Below, in pieces: positions 34,793 to 45,800 of a stretch of DNA of 64,000 bases. The notes beneath the pieces are model-generated. The model had not been told where the DNA came from, ran no database searches, and saw only the letters and a list, made by a program, of their open reading frames with translations. The position numbers were made by a program, and so were the translations under genes. Position 1 is the first letter of the stretch; each line of letters opens with the position of its first letter. The DNA comes from Eutypa lata (Eukaryota; Ascomycota; Sordariomycetes; Xylariales; Diatrypaceae), in assembly GCA_022661535.1 (NCBI GenBank), contig JAKULF010000008.1, positions 1,116,001 to 1,180,000 of the forward strand, in the 5' to 3' direction.

Positions 34793-37700
34793 CTAGTCGT
34801 ACATGTGCCTCCTGATATCCTTGATCTTGTCGTAAACACGCTCCCTTGTCGACAATGTATCAAAGAGTACATGAGGCGTGATATAGTCATAACCTGCCCC
34901 CCTCGTTTGTCGGACCATACTCTTGAGAACCGCATCCATTGAATGGACATCTTTCAGCCACGGCCCAAGCAACTCACTTTCAATTGTCTTATGCTGTTCC
35001 TGCTGCCGGACGAAGGACAGCACTGTCCCGGCAAGCCCGGCAGCAATCGGTGTCGCGACCGATGTCCCTGACATGGTATTGACCGGCTGATTCCAGCCTT
35101 TCTTGCCGACTGGCCAGTGAGAAGAGACGTGCTCTCCAAGTAGACTGAAGTTGACATCTTTGTCGTCTGCTGTCGGGTTAAAGGTAGAGGGGTTGCCATT
35201 ACCATCCGTTGAGTGTATACAAAATACGCTGGGATATTTTGCTGGGAAAGCCCTCCCAAGGTTTGCTCCATCATTTGATGCCGCAGCGAACAACAATGTC
35301 TGTTTGTGCAATGCGTTGGATATGGCAGCTTTCATGGGCTCGTTGTATTCACGAATCCCAAATGACATTGATATAATGTCCACCTTCCATTCAGTCACTG
35401 CGTAGTTAATAGCCTGCACGAACAGTCAGCTCAGTCCCCAAAATCGGTTCTGGTATACAGCCGGCCTTGCCTTTACAATGTCATCGTAAGTGTCACGGTT
35501 CAATGTTTCTTGGTGCGCAATTTTAGCGACGTAGATCTCAGCGCATGTGGCAACTTGAAGCAAGAGACCAAGAGCATGAGTGCCGTGCCCGATCTCGTCT
35601 CGAATGTGGTTTGACTCTGTTTGATATACGAAACTTCGCGCACCCTTGATTCGTGGATCCAATTGCTGGTTTTCGGTCATCAGAAGTGGATTTTCAGGGT
35701 CAAATCCCGAATCCAAGATTGCTATTCGCACCGGTTCGAACCCTCTGCGCTCGGGTTCGACGGTATCGAAAGGGTCAACATGATGATGAATCGAGGACAG
35801 CAGACTGTCCATCCATCTTTGCGAAAGTTGATTACTGGGGAGTTATTAGCAAGGTAAAGCTTTTATAACCACGGATGACCAGGAAACAACTCACTCTTGT
35901 TCACCACCCGTCTGGTAGCTTGCATCGAAAAAATGCACGCTCTTTGTTGATGTCTCCGCCGCTTGTCCACGGAGTTGCGATGTCAGAGAAGGCTGCACTG
36001 GCATCTGTAGCGTCATGTCTGGGTTGAGGGATGTGTGGCTCATGGTCGCGGAGTCAGACATCGAACGATGCGGGAGTGCTCGCGCTGCATTATCCGTATC
36101 AGAGGAATCAGCGTCGCGTGTTTGATGGCGGACAACTTCTCGGCCAATCAAACCCCAGCAGAGTTCATTCTCTCGTGAGTCGAATGAGTCCAAGTCTTCT
36201 GATCGAAGACGCCACGACTTGAATATCTCAGCCTCGAGTCGTTTGACAACGTTTTGATAGAATAGCCGCTGTACGCTGATTGATTCGAAGTCAGCCTGTT
36301 GCCCAGGGGGATAGTACTCCCACTGTAGGCATGCCTTCGCAGCGAGATAGTAATCCACGCCAGCATCAACTTCTAGAGACTTCAGCATATCAAGGCTGGT
36401 ATAATAATCAGTATTGACGCTCCTGGCGGCATCCGAGCCCTTTTGCATTAGCTCCACGGGTGTGCAGTAGTGAAGTTCACACAAGAGTATGCCTAGTGCT
36501 AATACACTAGCATTAGGGTGAACCATGTGTTTAGAACTGTCACTGTCTCCGATGTCTGCTTTTCTGGCTGAGATGATTGGGATATGCTCCATGGACAAAA
36601 AGGGTTTTGTGATGTCTGGAAGTTCTCCATCTTGCAGTGGCTGGAAGAACCGAATCTTGGAGTGATTGAAGGAAGGCTGCAGCCATGGCGTCTCTAAGAA
36701 GGGAAAGAGCGCTTTAGCCAGTGTTACTGCCAAGATCCGTTTCCCCTTGAGCGGCAGTACAGATGAACTACCACGCAGTTCTTGTTGACGGGTAAATAAA
36801 TCTGACAAAGACACCGTCCCAGACATTCGATCACCGCCAAAGTTCATTGGCTGCGGGCGAAGCCGCTGAAACATTCCATCTTCGAGAGCCAAGTGCAAGC
36901 AATGACGTTGACCGAGTGACTCTGTAATGCTTTGGCATATGTGAGCAAAGGTGGATGCAGTACTAGGTGGAGGCAAGGATGCGCTCCTGTGCCTGCTTTG
37001 CTGTAGGTCTCTAGAGCGGAAGTGTCAGTGAAAATCGTCGCGCGAAGCTTGAGAAACATACTTGACCGTTATTTTAGCTTCTTGTAATGTGGTTGCCAGT
37101 AGGGACCTTACGCCGAAAAATATCTCGAAAGATGTCTCAACCTCGAAATCCTTCTTCTGTTGTGGCATTGAAAGTCTTACGCTCAGCCCTGAGCACTTCT
37201 GACAAACACATACCCAGTGTTGTCGTAACGCGTTGTCTAAGGATACCAAGTGCTTCCTTACCAACATGGCGATGTCGGGATAAGGGTCTTCGGTGACGTT
37301 GCTGGTGTTTGGCTCCTCGCGAGTAAGAAGTCGGCGCTTCTTCGCCTCCTTTTCTAAATGTGAAAGCTCCTGTATGACGGCCTCACTTTCTCTCCTCCGT
37401 TTACTAACGCGGATAGCAGTGCCTGGAGTGTAATGCCCATCGTGAACTGGACGCTCGATCCTGCTGCGCACCGTCTGGAGCTTTGGATACGGCACATCGA
37501 GGGGTAGGCTCTGCTCCGCAACGTTATGTAAGTAGGCAAGAAACGAGAGACCGGAAGACTGGAGCTTCTTGCACATTATAAGCACTTACAGAGTCCGATT
37601 CTCGATCCGAGTCGTGTTGGACATAATCTTCGAACGCGCGCAGCGTCCTCGCAAGACGATCGGGATCAATTTCGTCGAAGTCATCACTGTCATGTTGCAG

Positions 37701-37832
37701 AAATGCATCCGTGCGTAGCCAGGCGTCGCGCGCTCGCGATTTCAGTGACGCGGGCGCTGGTCTTTCCGGCGGTCTCCGCGCGAAGAGCCCAAGTACGGTC
37801 TTAAGCAGACCCTTGGAATCATCCTGTTCCAT
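34793..37832 (-). CDS. Subtilisin-like (S8) serine protease, HET-Q2-like
   Basis: Five exons: 37832-37590, 37510-37062, 37010-35895, 35834-35471 and 35413-34793; phases agree, 930 residues. Residues 1-600 form a large N-terminal region. Part of it looks like the DUF7580-type domain of fungal NLRs and proteases (FAHICQSITESLGQRHCLHL, and ILLCELHY near residue 420). The C-terminal third is a subtilase domain with a full triad: Asp about 644 in VRIAILDSGFD, His about 686 in EIGHGTHALG, Ser about 842 in MSGTSVATPIAAG, and the oxyanion Asn about 772 in AAASNDG. There is no signal peptide, so it should act inside the cell. The intron at 35414-35470 starts with GC (AAG|gcaagg) rather than GT. It is convergent with the gasdermin-like gene. 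Fungal gasdermins are typically paired with such a protease that cleaves them. Confidence 0.88.
35414..35470 (-). other. Probable GC-AG intron in the protease gene
   Basis: The 57-nt interval must be removed to join DDIVK to AINYAV in the subtilase domain. Its best donor is AAAG|gcaagg, matching the known non-canonical GC-AG class. A GT donor six bases upstream (ATT|gtaaag) is an in-frame alternative that would drop Val-Lys. Confidence 0.65.
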
Positions 37833-38746
37833 GGCTGTAGATCATAGAGGGAGAGATTCAAAGATTTGATAACTGTGATTCAAATCGAGTCTATTGTGTA
37901 AGGCTAGAAGACATGTAGAAGGTCTGAGGTGGGGGAGAGCGTGCCACCCAGGAGTCGCGAACGAACAAGGCTTGGATGGACACGGAGGCTCCAGTCAAGG
38001 TCAAGCGAATCACCAAAATAGCGCTCATGCAGTAAGATTCCGCCCTGACAAAGCCACTTTTACGTATGAAGTGGTGTTGCAATATGGCCTGGCATGATAG
38101 CCAGGCCTGACAGGATGGCTGACAGGGAATTGGATGGCTGACGCTCACTGGATCACTGGTGAGCCGGCGATCGGATTACAGGGGCCATTTGCAAGCAACC
38201 TGAAAGGTAGGAGAGCCAAAGTGATCCAAGAAGCATCGGTTAGCTGTTTGTAGAATTCTTTGATCACAGGATATCATTCTTCAATTCCTGATCCGACAGT
38301 TCAGGTTTTCGAACACTTCCTCTACCACGCTGCGACTCACGAATAGGTAAGTGGCTATCTCACTACTTGCCTAGAGGTAGGTGGCCAACCCCCCTAGCCC
38401 CACCACCCCGGTCTCCCCTCCCGGGCTTTACGGACGTCGGTGAGGGGCCTAATGTACTCTGTAAGCGCGGCATTTGCGTCTACAACGGGCACAACAGCTG
38501 GGTACTGCAACCTCAAGGCTTGTGTAATACCTATGTACTTACCCAACTCAAGTGTTAAACACGGTAACTGTAAAGCCCTGTCAGGCTTTGATTTGGGTGG
38601 CGCATTTCTTCAAACAGTTTCATTAGATGCTTCACAGTAGACCTTGACCGCGACATGCTTGCCCACGACCTGTAGCCTAAAATATCTATACACAAAAACA
38701 CCAGCTCCGTAACATCTTTGGCGTACTGGTAAGGACTCGCCACGCC
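37833..38746. other. Divergent promoter between protease and ankyrin genes
   Basis: Head-to-head spacer of 0.9 kb between the S8 protease (minus) and the zinc-finger/ankyrin gene (plus). Only short unsupported open frames. A shared promoter region is possible. Confidence 0.5.
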
Positions 38747-41700
38747 ATGGAAAGTCTGGATCGCATTGAAGATGACCTGGACGACGTCTTCCTCCAGGAC
38801 AGCCTTTGCCCGACCATCGCAGAACACGCAACACAATGCAACGCTCTTTTTCACAAATACATGATGGTGGCGGAGATCGTGTCAGACCCTACTATCATCG
38901 ATGACCAGCTAGCACGCTTTACGCTATGGGCATCGAACATGGACGTTTGGGGACCGCTCAATGTTTCGTTGGACTATAGACTCCGGTTCAGTCCTACAGT
39001 CGTGGGCATTATACACCAGCTCTTGGACGTCATTTGTGATAGCTTGAATTCTTGTATGTTAGGCACCTATCGCACCAAGTTCAGCCAAATTAAACGTCAA
39101 GAGATTAATGCTAACGGGGGCCTCGACAATAGTAAAGCCAATTAACGAACCTAAACGGCCTCCAAGCAGGAAGCGACAACGGTTGTCAGAACACCATGCT
39201 CCGGATAGCGCGAGAAGAGTCGATGACGATGGGAGCGATTTTGAGAGCGATTTTGATCAAGCAGAAGAGAACATCTCCAAGATCACCGATACAGTTGGCG
39301 GGACCGTGACACGACTCTTCCGTCTGTCGAATGCTGTCCGAAAGTCCGCAAAAGCCAACCGGGTTCGCAAAATGGCGCGGTACAGAGACGACATAGAAGC
39401 GAACAAAGCCATCGCTGAAGTGCGTCTCTATACAGAGTGCTACATTCGTTTCCGATTTCCGATGGCGCCTGATTCCCTTCGCTCAGCACTGGTTGAAGCT
39501 AATGCGCAGCGACTTCGACGACTGTATTATCAGCGGTCCCATCGAAGGCGTATTGGTCTGAGCAGCCAGGGTCCATACAAGACCCCAGCTGCCAACCAAC
39601 TACCCAAGATCAAGGAGAGTGCCCCGGTTGTACGATTTGCTTCGAGCTTTCTGCCAAAACCTGCCACCGTTGATAGGATATCGGGACTAGCTGGCCCTCC
39701 GCCAATGCCGTTGACTAATGCAACTACCGCTCAACAAACGGCTGTTGGAGCTTTATACGCCAGATCTACAACCGAGGTTCCCCGGGCTAAGTCTATTCTA
39801 GTGAACAACAAGTTAGCCTTTCCTCCAATCCCGCCGACACACGAGTGTCCATACTGCGGCGTCATTATCGAATTCAAGAACCATTCGAAGTCAACGATAT
39901 GGCAGTAAGTAAATCATCATTATTCTTCTGATAAGCAATGTTTAACATGACCCAGGACACATGTCATCGGAGATCTAGAGCCGTTTGTCTGTGTTTTCAC
40001 ACACTGCTTGCAGGCGGGTCAACATGGGTCAGGTCCACTATTAACGTTTGAAACGTCGAAGGCCTGGATCAACCACATGCAAAACGCTCACGGGCATACA
40101 TGGGAGTGCAGAGCTCCTTCTCACGATCCAATCATCTTTGATGAAGAAATCCAGTATCAGGAACATTCTATCAAAGAGCATGGCGTGCCTGAAATGCATG
40201 CCGGGATCCTCAGCAACGCAGCACGGAGACCAAACATTGAGAAGGTGCTGGAGTGCCCATTTGGCGATGATTTCCAGCACCCAGACAAAGCCGAACCCAG
40301 CACCGTCTTCGCGAGTGAAGCGCTTCAGTTACATGTCGCCGCTCATATCAAAGAAGTCGCTCTACTTGCGTTGCAAAAACTACCTAACGATGGTGTCGAA
40401 GATGCTGATGACGTCGCTAGCGATCAACCACCAGATGATGACATGCCGGGGCATGCGGGGTTGCGTGGATCCATGTATAGCATATTGGACGACGAAGCTT
40501 TAGATCTCCAGGACGACGAAGCCCCAGACTTCCAGGATGATGCCGAGGCTGTTAACCCTATTTTTGACTATCGGGAAGAGGACATTAGTCCATCGGTAGA
40601 GAGACTCGACCTAGAGGACAAAGACGACTCGGGAATGACAAAGCTTCACCACGCGGTATACGCCGGTAATTTGAACCTGGCTGAGTCATTGCTCTCCGGG
40701 GGCGCAAGTTTGAACAGCAGGGATAATTGCGGCAGGACAGTGCTGCATTACGCTTCCTTGAGCCAATATCATGATCATAATATGATGTCCCTCTTGCTAA
40801 ACGCTGGTAGTAAAGCCTTTATGAATCTAGGTGACGACAATGGCCAGACAGCCCTGCATTACACTGCAGAGAGGGGTTTCACCGAAGACATACGTATCTT
40901 AGTTGAACATGGCGTTGATATCAACACTACCGATAACTATGGCTTTTCTCCGTGCCTCTGGTCTGTGGTTTCTGCGCAATTTGAAGCCGTGGACTTGCTG
41001 TTGGCCAAGGGCGCCGATGTCAACTTACTCAGCGCAGAAGGGAAAACTGCGCTGGAGTGGGCAGCCAATCTGGGCTGGACCTCAATGGTTATTGTGCTTG
41101 TGCATTACGGTGTCGGCATATCCAGACATCGCAATGTGCAGGTCGGGATACTGGAAGAAGCGGCGGCTCTCGGCGACTTGAACGCCGCACGACTACTCCT
41201 CGCGTCTGGTGGGGATCCAAGTCAACGTGATCGTGATGGATGGTCTGCGATCCATTGGGCTGCGGAGGAGGGCCATCCAGAGATCGTAGATTTGTTATTG
41301 AAAGCAGGGACCAGCGTCGATGCTGTCAGTTCTTATGGCACGGCACCATTGCACTGTGCTGCCAACGGAGGACATGTTTCCATCGTGAGCTTGCTTCTTC
41401 TGGCTGGAGCAGACCCGCTCAAGTCAACATGTCACGGTTGGACTGCACTACATCACGCTGCATTCATGGGGCATTCTCGGGTTGTTCAGCGCCTCCTAGA
41501 AGACGACCGCGCCAGATCCGGGGCTTCTCAGCAGGATAATCATGGCTGGTCGCTACTTCATCTGGCCGTTCATAGTCGAGATCTCGCCACTGTCCAGGTC
41601 CTACTTGATGACCCTGCTATTCCAGAGCCTCAAGCCTTGATCGATGAAAGCGGTCATACCGCTGAGGAATGGCTAGATTTCAGGCCAGCTAGCCATTCCT

Positions 41701-42317
41701 ACAGAGCGACCAGTGACTTGGCGTTTAGCAAGTCGCGCTGCTGCAGGGTGGCCACCGGCTTACGACAGGCTGTCATCATAGGCAACATTCCTATGATCAA
41801 GCTCCTCCTGAGATTGGGCCACAACGTGAATGACACGAATTCCGGAAGAAGGACTGCGCTGTACTATTCCGCCAAGAAGAGCATGCTTTCCATCATGGAT
41901 CTACTTCTCGACAACGGTGCAGATGCCAATATCCTCCCAGCAGGACGCAAAAGCTGGGAAGAATTTATTTCCGATCGGAACGTTTTGCTACGACTCGATC
42001 GCGCTGGATACAAGAAGCGCGGCGACGACCCTGAGGTAGCGCAGCAGATTAGAATTGCACTCAGAGCGCAAGGCGTGCCCTCTGTTCAAAACCGATCAGT
42101 CTCGTTTGCACCGGTCGAGACTTTCCTACCGATATCACCCCAGTCCACCTCTTCTATCCCTGGTCGATCGACCTCATCTGTCCCGGCTCTGGAGGTAGCA
42201 TCTTCTTCGGACCATTCGGCTTCAATCACGCCAACCCTCCAAACAAATAACAATAAGCGCAAAGCGAAGTCAGCCCGGTCGGGCATATCGGGCTTTTGGA
42301 AACGGATATTAGGATAG
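38747..42317 (+). CDS. Zinc-finger and ankyrin-repeat protein
   Basis: Three exons: 38747-39053, 39133-39904 and 39956-42317; 1146 residues. The N-terminal 100 residues resemble the helical leader seen on many fungal STAND-like and ankyrin proteins (MESLDRIEDDLDDVFLQD). Around residues 345-500 is a degenerate C2H2-type region: HECPYCGVIIEF, then FVCVFTHC, WECRAPSHDP, LECPFGDDF and LHVAAHIKEVALLALQKLP, a known fungal arrangement. From about residue 583 to 1040 there are ten or more ankyrin repeats (GMTKLHHAVYAGNLNLAESL, GQTALHYTAERGFTEDIRIL and similar). The C-terminus is Ser/Thr-rich and basic. No NACHT or catalytic domain is visible, so it is probably a scaffold or partner protein. It lies between the protease gene and an NLR gene. 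Confidence 0.85.
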
Positions 42318-42881
42318 CAAGTTCATTCCATAGATGATAAAATGAGAAGCAATGACTTTAAGTTATATCTCCTTACGCTGTAGAAGTCCGTATTACAGTA
42401 GAAAACTTGTTTTATAACTAATACGGTCTACACAATTAGATCCCTTAAGCACTTTAGACTTCGAATTTGACTTGCGAGACGTCTATTAACGCAATTATAA
42501 AATTCAAGTTACTCGATAGCTTTTGGAAGCCGTAACCCTACACATAATTATTATTGCAACTTTATTTTACATTTTAAAAGCTTATAATTACGTCTTGGGG
42601 AGAAAGAATGCGGTAGCAAAGTCTCCAGGCCCGCTGATTAAGAAACCATATTAACTATATTAAAACAAGGAATTTATTATACATCCTGATATGAGTAGGT
42701 TCGCAGGAACCGCTGAAAGATCCGACTTCAACCTCAATACCTCATGTAATCAGATCCCTTCTGAAAAGTAATACGACAAGTAATATACGACAAACAATTT
42801 TGAAAGCTGGTCCAACCATTTTTCATTATTCCAATCTCACTTTGGTCCCCAGTTCCACAGGCAGGAATGCTGCCCATAGTC
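42318..42881. other. Convergent spacer between ankyrin gene and NLR
   Basis: AT-rich spacer holding the 3' ends of two converging genes. No gene seen. Confidence 0.5.
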
Positions 42882-45800
42882 TCATGAACCAACAACCTGA
42901 GTTATCATACTTTCAACTCCCGGAAGTGAGTTTAGATGGGGTTTCAATCTCTGTGTCAATGCCGCCGCAGGCAGTCCCAAGCCGTACTGCTTTCCAATGA
43001 TGAGGCATTCCACAAGGGCTTTGCACGCCCTCCTCTGAAGCGGCCCTGGGGTTTGCTTTGATATCAAGGCACTCATCGCCTCGGGAAGCGCCTCGCCAAT
43101 CAGCCATTGGTGGGCCTCGGCATCCTCATGGCAGAGGATCAAGCACGACGCGCAAGGAATGTTGAGAAAACGGTCCTGTCCCTTCTCCTGGGAGCGCTGG
43201 GCAAACTGGAGGATACAAGTGAGGAAGTCAAGTAACCTGGGATAATCGTGGTGCTCGCTGATGGCGAGTAGCTCATCGGCGTATGCCTGACTGGTATCGG
43301 CAAACAATTCCATTTCAAGACTGCCGCCAATATATCCTTCGTAGAATTCTGCGATAACCCTGGAGAAGTATTCGATCGGCCGTGGTTCCTTGTTGTCAAG
43401 CATGGCGAATTGCGACGTCAAAAGCACCACCGCCCGAGCCACGTTCTCTTCTCGGTTGCCATTTCGGACGCTGGCATCGAACCCGTTTAAGAAATCGCGC
43501 ACGCCGTAATGCAAGAACTCCTCTGCACCTTGACTGTAAGCGATGGCGGTCATATCTGCGAATGCCTTGCCTGCGATGGCATCACCTTCTCTCCACCCTT
43601 CTTGAACAGCTGTGAGCTTTGCTTGCGACCCTGCCAGGACCCCGACTGCCAGCAGTGCTTGGAGGTCTCTAGGAGCGGCGGCTCTATATACCTTCGTCGA
43701 AAGACCAAACACGGTTGACAACCTTCCAGCGTTCCTCGCAAATATCAGCTGGCAAAAGAACCGTCGGTACGCTTCGGCCCATTGTCGCAGTTCGTCTGTT
43801 TTGTTCTCCTCGACGAGTTGCTGCAGTACGGACAAATGTTCCCAGCGATTGAATGCGAGAAACTTTAGGTACAGGGTCATAAACCGAAGAATGATGGGAA
43901 AGTGGAAAGAAAGGGTCAGTGCCTTCATGACCCTGTCAACTTTTCGCGACGCCTGCTTGAATCGCGCGAGAAATAGTTGTTCCTGAAGCCCCAGTAGCTC
44001 ACTCACCCGCTCTTCCATTGGAGCTGTAGGTCCTTTTAGGGAAGTAACTCCAGGGAGAGTTGGCAACTTGTGCACGCGCGCTCCATGTTCAAGCAATACT
44101 TGGACGACCTCCCTCGAATTCGTCTGGATGGCTCGAATCAGTGGTGTGTCGCCATGCTCAGTCTCACCCTCGAGAGGGGCCCCTCGATCGAGTAGCAGAG
44201 ATACAATATCCTTGTGCTGCCCACTGACCGCGATATGGAGTGCCGTCAGTTTGCTTCGATCTTTGGCATTGATGCGAGAGCCGTGGTCAAGCAACAGTTC
44301 CGCCATCTCTCGGTGGCCGCGATTGACGGCCCAGAAAAACGGCGTCCGGCCGTAGTTGTCCCTTCGCGAAACGAGGCGGGCATGCCCACCCATCAAAATC
44401 TTAGCCCAGGGTACATTTCCAAGGTACGCAGCGAGATGCAGGAGCGTGAATGAGGGCGCGTTGCCCCCGTTTTTCTCTTGCACCCAGTAGAACTTCCACC
44501 ATTCGTCCCGAATTGGAGAATCAACATCAAAGAACGGATGTGAGAGCTCGGACGATAGGTCAATCACATCGATGGCGTGATGGAAATGAACAGGCCAATA
44601 CTGACTGGCATAAGCCACGAGGGAGTTGTTACCGGATTCCTCGTCAATATTGCTTCCGTAACCACGTTCGATGTGGGCGAGACAGGTTCGCAGCAGAGTC
44701 CTGTGGGTGACATGGTCCATGCGGAACGTGCTGATCCCTTGAATGTTGATCTGGTCGCTCTGAAAGAACTCCTTCGCTGACTCGTGGACTAGGTTGACTA
44801 CATTTCCGTCGATTTTCACGAGTAGGCCGCATAACCTGAGCCGATTCTTGACCACTTGAGCTGCTGAGAAGGTACCGGATGCCTCGATCCCCGTGGCAAC
44901 TGTCAATTCGTCTATCGTAAGGGGTCGAGCAGCGAGCACAATCCACTGAAGAATGGGTACCAGGGCTTCCTTGTCGTCGATCTGTTGAAGGAGTCGCTGA
45001 TAAACTCCACCAAGTCCTTTAGGAACACGTTGGAGTATTTCATCAATTTTACTCCAGCTCTGGCCTTCAAGCTCATTGGTAACGAACCCAACCCACAGGA
45101 AGGTACCGTTAGCGCCAGCGAACAAGGTCTTCTGAACCTGCGCAACCATTTCTTCCGAAAGATTTTGTGCCGTCGCTAATTCAGTGACTTTGGCGACAAT
45201 GTATCTCTCGACATCGTACGAAATCTCTGTACCGGAGTCGTCCAGCTTGATCTGTTGATATCGGTTAAGCCTACTCTCCAAGACAGCTGGCTGAGGTCGA
45301 GAAAGGAGAATGAGCTTTAGCTTTGGCTGTCCCCGAGATTTAGACAGATAATTTCCAATGGCATCCAGGAGCTGCCTGAGAGATTCTTTTTCGCATTCAT
45401 CCAAACCATCCAGCACGCAGACTACCTGGGATGTCTTACTCTGTTCCAGCAGGGTTTGGAAAACCCTCCACAAGGAGACAAAGCTTGAAACAGTGTACTT
45501 TGTTGTTTCAGTTCCCTCGAAGGAGGCTTTGATGTACTGGGCCAGGTGCGGATGGAGATCGATCCATTGGTGTATAATGCCTCTCAATATCGTCAAAGCG
45601 GTGTTCCGATTTTTATCACGGTTACTACAAAAGTAGTAAAGGAGGACATTACCAGCGGCGTCAATCACTGGCTGCAGTGTTTCAGTGATATAAATCGCCA
45701 GCATAGTCTTTCCCTTGCCAGGACCACCTGAAATCCAGAGCAAGGGCACATTGGAATCGGCGTCTACTAGCCATTTTTGATAGCTGGGGTGCTGTATGAG

